From: an uncultured Steroidobacter sp.
GTDB taxonomy: Bacteria; Pseudomonadota; Gammaproteobacteria; Steroidobacterales; Steroidobacteraceae
DNA: 5,856 nucleotides
Reading direction: 5' to 3'
Assembly (NCBI GenBank): GCA_946478975.1
Contig: CAMLEO010000374.1
Span: 1-5,856 of the forward strand
Position numbers and translations under genes: made by a program. This document shows, piece after piece, positions 1-5,856 of this stretch. Below the pieces are notes generated by a model. It was not told where the DNA came from, made no database searches, and saw nothing but the letters and a program-made list of their open reading frames with translations. Numbering within the stretch: the stretch's first letter is position 1; each line of letters opens with the position of its first letter.

Positions 1-246
1 CACGACGTCCGTGTAACGATCCGGCGCGGTCGCCTTGAGATAGTCGAGCAGCTTGCGGCGCTGATTGACCATCTTCAACAAACCGCGGCGGGACGCGTGA
101 TCGCGCTTGTGCGTGCCGAAATGCTCGCCCAGGCCGTTGATGCGGGCGGACAGCAGTGCGATCTGCACTTCCGGCGAGCCGGTATCGTTGGCGTTGCGGC
201 GGTACTGGGCGACGATTCCGCCCTTGTCTTCAGTCGACAGTGACAT
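1..246 (-). CDS. rpsO: 30S ribosomal protein S15, 3' end cut off by the window edge
   Basis: Small-subunit primary assembly protein that binds the three-way junction of the 16S rRNA central domain and helps form bridges to the 50S subunit. The frame is open from the ATG at 246-244 to base 1, giving 82 codons. The start MSLSTEDKG, the [12 protein letters not shown] segment and the rRNA-contacting DHASRRGLL segment (residues 49-57), followed by [11 protein letters not shown], are diagnostic of S15. The family is about 89 residues, so roughly seven C-terminal residues (expected to resemble ERLGLRR) lie outside the window. The start is fixed by GAGG at 256-253, six bases upstream. It is the last visible gene after truB and has its own predicted promoter and structured leader, as rpsO does in E. 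coli. In the E. coli protein the residue after DH is also His; here it is Ala, which I regard as ordinary variation. Gene identity is essentially certain. Confidence 0.97.
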   Translation of the reverse strand, partial: MSLSTEDKGGIVAQYRRNANDTGSPEVQIALLSARINGLGEHFGTHKRDHASRRGLLKMVNQRRKLLDYLKATAPDRYTDVV

Positions 247-331
247 GCTTAACCTCAAGTGCGGCGGACGAATCGCCGCGTGAAGAAACGCTGGCTGGAA
301 GCCAGGCATATACAAGTTGCTCTCTATAGAG
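247..331 (-). promoter_or_regulatory. Structured 5' leader of rpsO, candidate S15 autoregulatory site
   Basis: Read on the minus strand, the leader contains a hairpin with arms CTGGCT (305-300) and AGCCAG (296-291), then a stronger one with arms GCGGCG (279-274) and CGCCGC (266-261). Just outside the second stem, CUUCA (285-281) can pair with UGAGG (257-253), including one G-U pair. That would bury the Shine-Dalgarno GAGG (256-253) of rpsO in an extended stem broken by a small internal loop. It is established that S15 represses its own translation through leader structures in several bacterial groups, and these structures differ between groups. That this leader is such a site is inference from position and pairing. 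I did not find a clear match to the E. coli pseudoknot by eye. Confidence 0.45.
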
Positions 332-334
332 AGC
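319..334. repeat. Perfect 16-bp palindrome at the predicted rpsO transcription start
   Basis: GCTCTCTATAGAGAGC is its own reverse complement over all 16 positions. It begins six bases after the predicted -10 box, so it covers the expected start site. As DNA it has the symmetry of a dimeric repressor operator. As RNA it would form a 6-bp stem with a UAUA loop near the 5' end of the leader. The sequence alone does not say which, and no known operator consensus was recognised. Confidence 0.6.
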
Positions 335-339
335 CGCGC

Positions 340-367
340 ATTGTACCCGCGCGGCCCATAATCTCAA
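340..367 (-). promoter_or_regulatory. Predicted sigma70-type promoter of rpsO
   Basis: On the minus strand a -35 box TTGAGA (367-362, five of six to TTGACA) is separated by 16 bases from a -10 box TACAAT (345-340, five of six to TATAAT). Transcription should start near 333-331. The stretch after the -10 box is GCGCGGC, a GC-rich discriminator of the kind known from stringently controlled ribosomal promoters. The promoter starts 25 bases beyond the truB stop codon and gives rpsO a source of transcripts independent of the upstream operon. This matches the known dual transcription of rpsO in E. coli. There is no extended -10 TG motif. Confidence 0.65.
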
Positions 368-380
368 CCAGAATCTCAAC
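360..380 (-). repeat. Two direct copies of GTTGAGATT upstream of rpsO
   Basis: On the minus strand the nonamer GTTGAGATT occurs at 380-372 and again at 368-360, with CTG between, giving a 12-base period. The downstream copy contains the predicted -35 box. The upstream copy has no -10 box at a usable distance, so it is not a second promoter. It may be chance or a tandem binding site; no function is assigned. Confidence 0.5.
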
Positions 381-392
381 AAAAACCATGAA

Positions 393-1328
393 TTAGCGCC
401 GGGCTCTGCGCCCATCGCCCAGGGACACGAACAGCCGTGAAGGTTTGACCCGGCCGCCCTCCAGTCCCTCGCCCAGCCCCAGGAAACCGCCGCTTGCGCC
501 ATACAGACGAACTTCTCCAATCGGCGCCGGGTTCGGCGGGCTGGTGGTTTGGCCGAGCAGCAAGTTGTATTCAGTGGAGCGGTCCAGATCCACGCGCGGC
601 AGGTCGGTAAAAGCCATATCGACCGCCAGCAGCTTGCCTGCCAGTCCCTCGTGCGACTCGGCGGACAGCGACTCCAGGGTGAACATCGGCAGGTCGCCGA
701 ACGGATCCACCGACAGCCGGCGCAGCCCTTTTACATAGCCGATCGTGCCCAGGCGGACCGCGATGTCGGCGGCCAGGGTGCGAATGTAGGTGCCCTTCGA
801 GCAGTACACGTCGAATTCGAGCAGGCTGGCAGCCAGGCCCTCGTCCGGCGTCACGCGAGCGATGCGATGGATGAAGATCGAGCGCGCCGGCCGTTCGACC
901 GACTCGCCGCGCCGGGCGAGTTCGTAAAGGCGCTTACCTTCGAACTTCAGCGCCGAGTGCATCGGCGGGACTTGTTGCTGATCGCCGAGGAACTGCGCCA
1001 GCACCGAATCGACACCAGCCGCAGTTAGCGCCGGCACCGGCGCGCGCTCGGTGACTTCAGTTTCAGCATCGCCCGACGGCGTGAGCTCGCCGAGCTGCAC
1101 CAGCACGCGATACGTCTTGCCGGAGTTCAGCAGTCGGCCGCAGACCTTGGTGGCCTGTCCGAAACATACGGGCAGCAGCCCGGACGCGAGCGGATCGAGA
1201 CTGCCGGCATGGCCGGCTTTGAGGGCGGCATAGAGCACGCGCGCCTGTTGAAGCGCGGCGTTCGAAGACACGCCGAGAGCTTTGTCGAGCAGCAGGATGC
1301 CGTCGACTTCACGATGGAAGCGCCGCAT
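393..1328 (-). CDS. truB: tRNA pseudouridine(55) synthase TruB
   Basis: Isomerises uridine 55 in the T-loop of elongator tRNAs to pseudouridine and acts as a tRNA folding chaperone in the cytoplasm. At 311 residues it matches the E. coli enzyme (314). Family landmarks appear in order: GILLLDKALGVSSN (residues 10-23), GHAGSLDPLASGLLP (39-53) with the catalytic aspartate at D45, KTYRV (71-75) carrying the active-site tyrosine Y73, PPMHSALKFEGKRLYELAR (121-139), and CSKGTYIRTLAADI (176-189) with the conserved arginine R183. The C-terminal small domain ends with GGRVKPSRLFVSL (291-303). The first motif has Ala17 where nearly all family members I recall have Pro (LDKPxG). The ATG at 1328 is the only reasonable start: no alternative start codon precedes it before the rbfA stop. 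Its ribosome binding site is weak (CGGA, seven bases upstream), and rbfA ends only 11 bases before it, so translational coupling to rbfA is likely. Confidence 0.97.
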   Translation of the reverse strand: MRRFHREVDGILLLDKALGVSSNAALQQARVLYAALKAGHAGSLDPLASGLLPVCFGQATKVCGRLLNSGKTYRVLVQLGELTPSGDAETEVTERAPVPALTAAGVDSVLAQFLGDQQQVPPMHSALKFEGKRLYELARRGESVERPARSIFIHRIARVTPDEGLAASLLEFDVYCSKGTYIRTLAADIAVRLGTIGYVKGLRRLSVDPFGDLPMFTLESLSAESHEGLAGKLLAVDMAFTDLPRVDLDRSTEYNLLLGQTTSPPNPAPIGEVRLYGASGGFLGLGEGLEGGRVKPSRLFVSLGDGRRARR

Positions 1329-1339
1329 TGGGTGGTCCG

Positions 1340-1846
1340 TTAACGCCTCGGCCGCGACGATGACGAATCATCGTCGGCGTCTTGATCGGAATCCGAGTCA
1401 TCCTCGTCCGAGTCGTAGTGAGCGTCCTCGTCGCCGTCATCCCCGGACGCATCGTCATGTGCTTCGCTCGACGGCGGATCTTCGACGTGAGTGGCAACGT
1501 CCTTCTTCACCGCTTCATTGATCAACGCCGACAGACGCGCGCCGCTTTCGATCAGCTCGTCTTGCACGAATCGCAGCTCGGGGCTGTGACGAATCCCCAG
1601 CGCGCGGCCCAGCCGGCCGCGCAGGAATTCGGCAGCTTGAGTGAGGATTTCCTGGGCCAGGTGCGGATCCGCACCCAGCACCGAGTAATAGACCTTGGCA
1701 TAGCCGAGGTCCGGTGACATGCGCACGTCGGTCAACGTGATCATGCCCAAGCGCGGGTCGCGCAACTCGCGACGAATCAACTCGCTCAACGCGCGTTGAA
1801 TCTGTTGGCCGACCCGCTTGGCACGGGGATATGACTTCGACGCCAT
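1340..1846 (-). CDS. rbfA: 30S ribosome-binding factor A with a long acidic C-terminal tail
   Basis: KH-fold protein that binds immature 30S subunits near the neck, promotes 16S rRNA 5'-end maturation and is important for growth in the cold. The core (about residues 1-116) is typical: RAKRVGQQIQRALSELIRREL, DPRLGMITLTDVRMSPDLGYAKVYYS split across 30-55, then FLRGRLGRALGIRHSPEL and FVQDELIESGARL (93-105) followed by the last helix. The protein has 168 residues against about 133 in E. coli. The excess is a low-complexity tail from about 117: residues 121-160 hold 21 Asp or Glu, followed by SSSSRPRR. The tail's codons form a hairpin near the stop. The ATG at 1846 follows AGGTGA, ten bases upstream, and lies 17 bases after the infB stop. 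An internal frameshift is unlikely, because the frame stays open and the tail runs to within 11 bases of truB. Confidence 0.95.
   Translation of the reverse strand: MASKSYPRAKRVGQQIQRALSELIRRELRDPRLGMITLTDVRMSPDLGYAKVYYSVLGADPHLAQEILTQAAEFLRGRLGRALGIRHSPELRFVQDELIESGARLSALINEAVKKDVATHVEDPPSSEAHDDASGDDGDEDAHYDSDEDDSDSDQDADDDSSSSRPRR
1355..1376 (-). repeat. Inverted repeat, mRNA hairpin at the 3' end of rbfA
   Basis: Two 9-base arms, CGACGATGA (1355-1363) and TCATCGTCG (1368-1376), are exact reverse complements around a 4-base loop. In the minus-strand mRNA the loop reads UUCG, a stable tetraloop sequence, although it closes on A-U instead of the favoured C-G pair. The hairpin lies in the codons for Asp-Asp-Asp followed by four Ser, and ends 26 bases before the truB start. 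No U-tract follows, so it is not an intrinsic terminator. A role in mRNA stability or in truB translation is possible but unproven. Confidence 0.6.
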
Positions 1847-1863
1847 TACTTGGAAATCACCTG

Positions 1864-4629
1864 CTAACTCGAGGCCAACTCACGCGCGACTTCGACGCGC
1901 GAGAAACACTCGATCTGGTCGCCCACCTGCACGTCGTTGTAGTTCTTCACGCCGATACCGCACTCGGTGCCGGCACGAACTTCATTGACGTCGTCCTTGA
2001 AGCGACGCAACGACTCCAGCCCGCCTTCGAAGATCACCACGTTGTTGCGCAGGACGCGGATCGGATTGTTGCGACGGACGTAACCGTCCGCCACGATGCA
2101 ACCGGCGACCGTGCCGAACTTGCTGGAGCGGAACACTTCGCGCACCTCGGCGAGGCCGACGATCGTTTCCTTCACTTCCGGCGCCAGCATGCCCGTCAAC
2201 AGCGCACGCATCTCGTCGATGGCTTCGTAAATGATGCTGTAGTAGCGAACGTCGATGCCCGCTTCCTTGATCATCGTGCGGGCCGAGCTGTCGGCACGCA
2301 CGTTGAAGCCGATGACGCGTGCGTTGGACGCCTGCGCCAGAGTGATATCGGACTCGGTAATGCCGCCGACGCCGCTCGACACCACCTTGACCGCCACCTC
2401 GTCGGTGGACAGCTTGGTGAGCGAGTCGCGCAACGCTTCGGCCGAGCCCTGCACGTCCGCCTTGATGACGACATGCACGGTCGCGACCTTGCCGTCGCCC
2501 ATCTGCGAGAGCATGTCTTCGAGCTTCGCCGGGCCCTGCTTCGCCAGCTTGGTATCGCGGAACTTGCCCTGGCGATACAACGCGACTTCGCGTGCCTTGC
2601 GCTCGCTCTCGACCACCAGCAGCTCATCGCCGGCATTCGGTGCACCGGACAAGCCGAGCACCACGACCGGCAACGACGGACCTGCTTCGGTGACCGACGC
2701 GCCGGTTTCATCGAACATCGCACGAACGCGACCGAACTCGGTGCCCGCAATGATCGGGTCGCCCGGCTTCAGCACGCCACGCTTGACCAGCACCGTCGCA
2801 ACGGCGCCGCGGCCTTTCTCCATGCTGGACTCGACCACGACACCGGCCGCGAGGCCCGAACGCGTCGCTTTCAATTCCAACACGTCCGCCTGCAGCAGGA
2901 TGGTGTCGAGCAGCTCGTCGATGCCCTGGCCGGTGCGTGCCGACACGTTTACAAACATCGTGTCGCCGCCCCACGCTTCGGGCAGCACGTTGTGCTGGGC
3001 GAGGTCGTTTCTCACCTTCTCCGGATCGGCATCGTGCTTGTCGATCTTGGTGATCGCCACGACGATCGGCACTTCAGCCGCCTTCGCGTGCTGAATCGCT
3101 TCGATGGTCTGCGGCATCACGCTGTCATCGCCAGCGACGACCAGCACGACGATGTCGGTGACCTGCGCACCACGCGCACGCATCGCGGTGAACGCGGCGT
3201 GGCCCGGCGTATCGAGGAACGTGATGATGCCTTTCGGCGTCTCCACGTGATACGCACCGATGTGCTGGGTAATGCCGCCCGCTTCACCCGCCGCGACTTT
3301 GGTGCGACGGATGTAATCGAGCAGCGAGGTCTTGCCGTGGTCGACGTGACCCATGATGGTGACGACCGGCGGACGCGGCTCGAGCTCGTGCGAGGCGTCG
3401 GTGGCCTGCAACTCGTCCTCGATCGCGCTCTCTTTGTGAATGACTGCGTTGTGGCCCAGCTCTTCGACGACGAGCACCGCGGTGTCCTGATCGATGGGCT
3501 GATTGATGGTCGCCATCACGCCCATGTTCATCATCACCTTGATGACTTCGTTGGCCTTCACGGCCATGCGCTGCGCCAGCTCGCCGACCGTGATGGTCTC
3601 GCCGATCTGCACATCGCGCTTGACCGGCGCGGCCGGACGCTCGAAGCCGTGCTGAGCCGTGACGTTGATCTGCGTCGGACGACCGCGCGATCGAGTCGCT
3701 GCGGCGGTTTGTTTCTTTTTCTTGAAACGCGCGCTCGCATCGCTCGACACGTGCAGCTCGGTACGCTGCGGACGTTCGGCGGCACCACCGCCACGAGCTT
3801 TGCGCTCGTGTGCCGGCGCCTCGCGAGGCGGCTGCTTCGCAGCCTGCTCCTGCTGCTTGCGTTCGACTTCGGCGCGAATGCTGACTTCCGCCATGCGACG
3901 CGCCTCGTCCTCGGCAGAGCGACGAGCTTCCGCGTCGGCCTGCTGACGAGCTTCCTCTTCCATGCGCTGACGCTCACGGGCCGCAGCTTCGCTGGCTTCG
4001 GCTTCCGCCTGCTCACGTTGCCGACGGGCGGCTTCATCGCGAGCCTGCTGAGCCGCAGCCTGGGCTGCACGCTCCGCTTCGCTCTGAGCAGCCGCTTGCG
4101 CCGCTGCTTCGGCAGCAGCTTGGACCTGCGCCGGAGTCGCCGCGGTCTGCGTTTGCGTTTGAGCTTGAGTCACCGCCGGTTGGGCCGGTGCCTTGCGAGC
4201 GGCTTCTTCGCCACGGCCGTCGCCGCGAACCACTTGCGGTTCGACCGGCTGCGGCTGTTCCTCAACCTGCGTCGGTTGCGAACGCGCGCCGGCACCCGCC
4301 GCCGCGGCCTTTGTTTCCAGCGCTGCACGATTGAGATACGTCTTCTTGCTGCGTACCTCGACGTTGACCATGCGCGCACGACCCTGCGACGAGGCGACTT
4401 TGATTTCGCCCTGCGATTTGCGCTTCAGCGTGATCTTCGGTGGCGCAGTCGTGCCTTCGGTGCGCCCATGCGAGCGCCGCAGGAACGTCAGCAGTTCCAT
4501 CTTCGCGTCATCGCTGATCAAATCATTCGCGCCGGACACTTGAATCCCGGCTTCATCGAGCTGCGTCAGCAGGCGCTCGACAGGTACTTTCAGTACCTCG
4601 GCAAACTGGCTAACAGTCACATCCGCCAT
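1864..4629 (-). CDS. infB: Translation initiation factor IF2
   Basis: GTPase that brings initiator fMet-tRNA to the 30S subunit and promotes 50S joining. The 921 residues are normal for proteobacterial IF2. Domains in order: IF2_N module (1-55); the segment PPKITLKRK (63-71); a long Ala/Glu/Arg/Gln-rich, probably helical linker (about 165-265); a basic stretch FKKKKQ (302-307); second IF2_N module (about 339-398); G domain with G1 GHVDHGKT (427-434), G2 [11 protein letters not shown]3 DTPGH (473-477), G4 TKID (527-530) and G5 SAR (563-565); then the beta-barrel domain II (about 588-690), domain III around [11 protein letters not shown], and the fMet-tRNA-binding C-terminal domain with [16 protein letters not shown] and [13 protein letters not shown]4 has Thr where Asn is canonical; the rest of the GTPase core is intact. 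The ATG at 4629 follows a strong GGGAGGG five bases upstream. It is 46 bases after nusA and 17 before rbfA. An internal start at Met246 is possible. Confidence 0.98.
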   Translation of the reverse strand: MADVTVSQFAEVLKVPVERLLTQLDEAGIQVSGANDLISDDAKMELLTFLRRSHGRTEGTTAPPKITLKRKSQGEIKVASSQGRARMVNVEVRSKKTYLNRAALETKAAAAGAGARSQPTQVEEQPQPVEPQVVRGDGRGEEAARKAPAQPAVTQAQTQTQTAATPAQVQAAAEAAAQAAAQSEAERAAQAAAQQARDEAARRQREQAEAEASEAAARERQRMEEEARQQADAEARRSAEDEARRMAEVSIRAEVERKQQEQAAKQPPREAPAHERKARGGGAAERPQRTELHVSSDASARFKKKKQTAAATRSRGRPTQINVTAQHGFERPAAPVKRDVQIGETITVGELAQRMAVKANEVIKVMMNMGVMATINQPIDQDTAVLVVEELGHNAVIHKESAIEDELQATDASHELEPRPPVVTIMGHVDHGKTSLLDYIRRTKVAAGEAGGITQHIGAYHVETPKGIITFLDTPGHAAFTAMRARGAQVTDIVVLVVAGDDSVMPQTIEAIQHAKAAEVPIVVAITKIDKHDADPEKVRNDLAQHNVLPEAWGGDTMFVNVSARTGQGIDELLDTILLQADVLELKATRSGLAAGVVVESSMEKGRGAVATVLVKRGVLKPGDPIIAGTEFGRVRAMFDETGASVTEAGPSLPVVVLGLSGAPNAGDELLVVESERKAREVALYRQGKFRDTKLAKQGPAKLEDMLSQMGDGKVATVHVVIKADVQGSAEALRDSLTKLSTDEVAVKVVSSGVGGITESDITLAQASNARVIGFNVRADSSARTMIKEAGIDVRYYSIIYEAIDEMRALLTGMLAPEVKETIVGLAEVREVFRSSKFGTVAGCIVADGYVRRNNPIRVLRNNVVIFEGGLESLRRFKDDVNEVRAGTECGIGVKNYNDVQVGDQIECFSRVEVARELASS

Positions 4630-4634
4630 ATACG

Positions 4635-4641
4635 CCCTCCC
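4635..4641 (-). promoter_or_regulatory. Strong ribosome binding site of infB
   Basis: On the minus strand GGGAGGG ends five bases before the infB ATG, with GGAGG six bases away. It is the best Shine-Dalgarno match in the window and fixes the infB start. The surrounding 46-bp nusA-infB gap (4630-4675) holds no convincing promoter or terminator. Confidence 0.85.
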
Positions 4642-4675
4642 GCCCGGCCCCGGCTATTTACGATCACGACGCCGC

Positions 4676-5856
4676 TCAAGCTTGTTGCCCCGCGGAGTCG
4701 AACCAGTGCTTACGTGCAGCCATGATGAGCGCACCCGCGCGCTCGGCATCCACGCCGTCGATCTCGGTCAGGTCGTCGATCGCCTGCTCCGCCAGATCTT
4801 CCCGCGTCACGATGCCTCGGCTGGCCAACGTCTGCGCCAGGTCTTTGTCCATTCCATCCACCTGCAGCAGATCGTCCGCAGGCTCGGCGCTCTCGATCTC
4901 TTCCTCGCTCGCGATCGCCTGCGTCAGCAGCACGTCGCGGGCGCGATTGCGCAATTCCTTGATGATGTCCTCGTCGAACTCTTCAATGTTGCTCAGCTCC
5001 GAGGCAGGCACATAGGCGATCTCCTCGATCGTCGAGAAGCCTTCCTGCACCAGGATCTGCGCCACGTCTTCATCCACATCCAGCTGCGCCTTGAACAGGT
5101 CGACCAGCTTCTGCGACTCGCCTTCGCTCTTGGCTTCGGCGGCCTGCTGCGTCATCACGTTCAATTCCCAACCGGTCAGCTCGCTCGCGAGCCGAATGTT
5201 CTGGCCGCCGCGGCCGATGGCCTGCGACAGCTTCTCTTCCGTCACCGCGATATCCATCGAATGCGAGTCCTCGTCGACGACGATGGACACGACTTCCGCC
5301 GGCGCCATCGCATTGATCACGAACTGCGCGGGATTCTCGTCATAAGGAATGATGTCCACGCGCTCGCCGGCGATTTCGTTGGAAACTGCCTGCACGCGCG
5401 AGCCACGCATACCCACGCACGCACCGACCGGATCGATGCGGCTGTCGTTGCTCTTGACCGCGATCTTGGCGCGGACGCCCGGATCGCGCGCGGCACCGAG
5501 AATTTGAATCAAACCCTGGCCCACTTCCGGCACTTCGAGCTTGAACAGCTCGATCAGGAACTCGGGCGCAGTGCGCGAAAGAAACAACTGCGGACCGCGC
5601 TGCTCGGTGCGCACGTCCTGCAAATACGCCTTGATACGATCCTGCGAACGAATCGGCTCGCGCGGAATCATTTGATCGCGCGCCACAAAACCTTCGGCAT
5701 TGCCGCCCAGATCGACGAACACGCCGTTGCGATCGACGCGCTTGACGATCCCGGACACCAGCGTGCCCTGGCGGGCCTTGAACTCATCGACCACCTGCGC
5801 ACGCTCGGCCTCGCGCACCTTCTGCACGATGACCTGCTTGGCGGTCTGGGCGGCGA
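4676..5856 (-). CDS. nusA: Transcription termination/antitermination factor NusA, 5' end cut off
   Basis: RNA polymerase-binding elongation factor that modulates pausing, intrinsic and Rho-dependent termination, and rRNA antitermination. The frame is open to the right edge, giving 393 complete codons or nearly so, beginning [18 protein letters not shown], which matches E. coli NusA at about residues 106-123. Roughly the first 105 residues (the polymerase-binding N-terminal domain) are therefore missing. The GTG at 5827-5825 is an internal valine, not the start. In visible-residue numbering the domains are: S1 (about 26-94), KH1 with GMRG (148-151), KH2 with GRGGQN (214-219), acidic repeat AR1 (about 252-307) and AR2 (about 326-385), ending in [13 protein letters not shown]. 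In E. coli the acidic repeats contact the polymerase alpha C-terminal domain and mediate autoinhibition. The stop is TGA at 4678-4676. It opens the visible operon; rimP usually precedes it in relatives. Confidence 0.97.
   Translation of the reverse strand, partial: AAQTAKQVIVQKVREAERAQVVDEFKARQGTLVSGIVKRVDRNGVFVDLGGNAEGFVARDQMIPREPIRSQDRIKAYLQDVRTEQRGPQLFLSRTAPEFLIELFKLEVPEVGQGLIQILGAARDPGVRAKIAVKSNDSRIDPVGACVGMRGSRVQAVSNEIAGERVDIIPYDENPAQFVINAMAPAEVVSIVVDEDSHSMDIAVTEEKLSQAIGRGGQNIRLASELTGWELNVMTQQAAEAKSEGESQKLVDLFKAQLDVDEDVAQILVQEGFSTIEEIAYVPASELSNIEEFDEDIIKELRNRARDVLLTQAIASEEEIESAEPADDLLQVDGMDKDLAQTLASRGIVTREDLAEQAIDDLTEIDGVDAERAGALIMAARKHWFDSAGQQA

Noticed and set aside
381..415. Intrinsic terminator between truB and rpsO
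   Set aside because: A weak stem GGGC/GCCC lies in the last truB codons and a run of five T follows, but they are about 15-20 bases apart and the stem is only 4 bp. This does not fit an intrinsic terminator, so read-through into rpsO is more likely.
445..1028. Plus-strand open frames antisense to truB (about 97 and 159 codons)
   Set aside because: They overlap the certain truB gene, have no family signature, no convincing ribosome binding site and a composition typical of shadow frames.
1198..1212. GHAG in place of GHTG in the TruB catalytic motif
   Set aside because: Ala at this position is seen in many TruB proteins, and the catalytic aspartate follows normally, so it is ordinary family variation.
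4655..4690. Promoter for infB at the end of nusA
   Set aside because: TTGAGC and TAAATA can be found but are only 13 bases apart, well below a workable spacer, and the -35 match is poor.
1831..4725. A 964-codon open frame on the plus strand, antisense to infB and its flanks
   Set aside because: It covers infB exactly on the opposite strand and its product is a His/Asp/Arg/Leu-rich string with no recognisable domain, as expected for the complement of a GC-rich gene with strong codon bias. The minus-strand frame is unmistakably IF2. Its length alone is not evidence of a gene.
5825..5827. GTG as the start codon of nusA
   Set aside because: The frame continues upstream to the window edge with residues that match conserved NusA ([10 protein letters not shown]), so this GTG encodes an internal valine in a gene truncated by the window.
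1..5856. Mobile elements, CRISPR arrays, tRNA or rRNA genes, toxin-antitoxin or defence genes
   Set aside because: Essentially the whole window is accounted for by five housekeeping genes in conserved order with short gaps. No spaced repeats, terminal inverted repeats, tRNA-like folds or foreign-looking base composition were seen.

Overview
The window is a GC-rich chromosomal segment from a proteobacterium, most likely a gammaproteobacterium. NusA carries two C-terminal acidic helix-hairpin-helix repeats, IF2 has the long proteobacterial N-terminal extension with two IF2_N modules, and S15, TruB and NusA all read closest, from memory, to gammaproteobacterial versions. I cannot name a genus. 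All genes lie on the minus strand. Transcription therefore runs from the right edge to the left edge in the classical order nusA - infB - rbfA - truB - rpsO.

Layout in transcription order: nusA (5' end cut off by the right edge, stop at 4676), a 46-bp gap with a strong ribosome binding site, infB (4629 to 1864), a 17-bp gap, rbfA (1846 to 1340), an 11-bp gap, truB (1328 to 393), a 146-bp gap, then rpsO (start at 246, cut off by the left edge about seven codons before its expected end). The short gaps from nusA to truB indicate one operon. The longer gap before rpsO holds a recognisable sigma70-type promoter, a perfect 16-bp palindrome at the predicted transcription start, and a leader that can fold over the rpsO ribosome binding site.

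The genes share a theme: transcription elongation and antitermination (NusA), translation initiation (IF2), 30S maturation in the cold (RbfA), tRNA pseudouridine-55 formation (TruB) and 30S assembly (S15). This is a housekeeping region. I see no mobile element, CRISPR array, RNA gene, phage gene or defence system, and I do not think the window contains an undescribed system. The points worth a second look are local: the rpsO promoter and leader, a long acidic tail on RbfA whose codons form a hairpin with a UUCG loop, a Thr-for-Asn variant in the IF2 G4 motif, a possible internal start in infB, and a Pro-to-Ala change in the first TruB motif.
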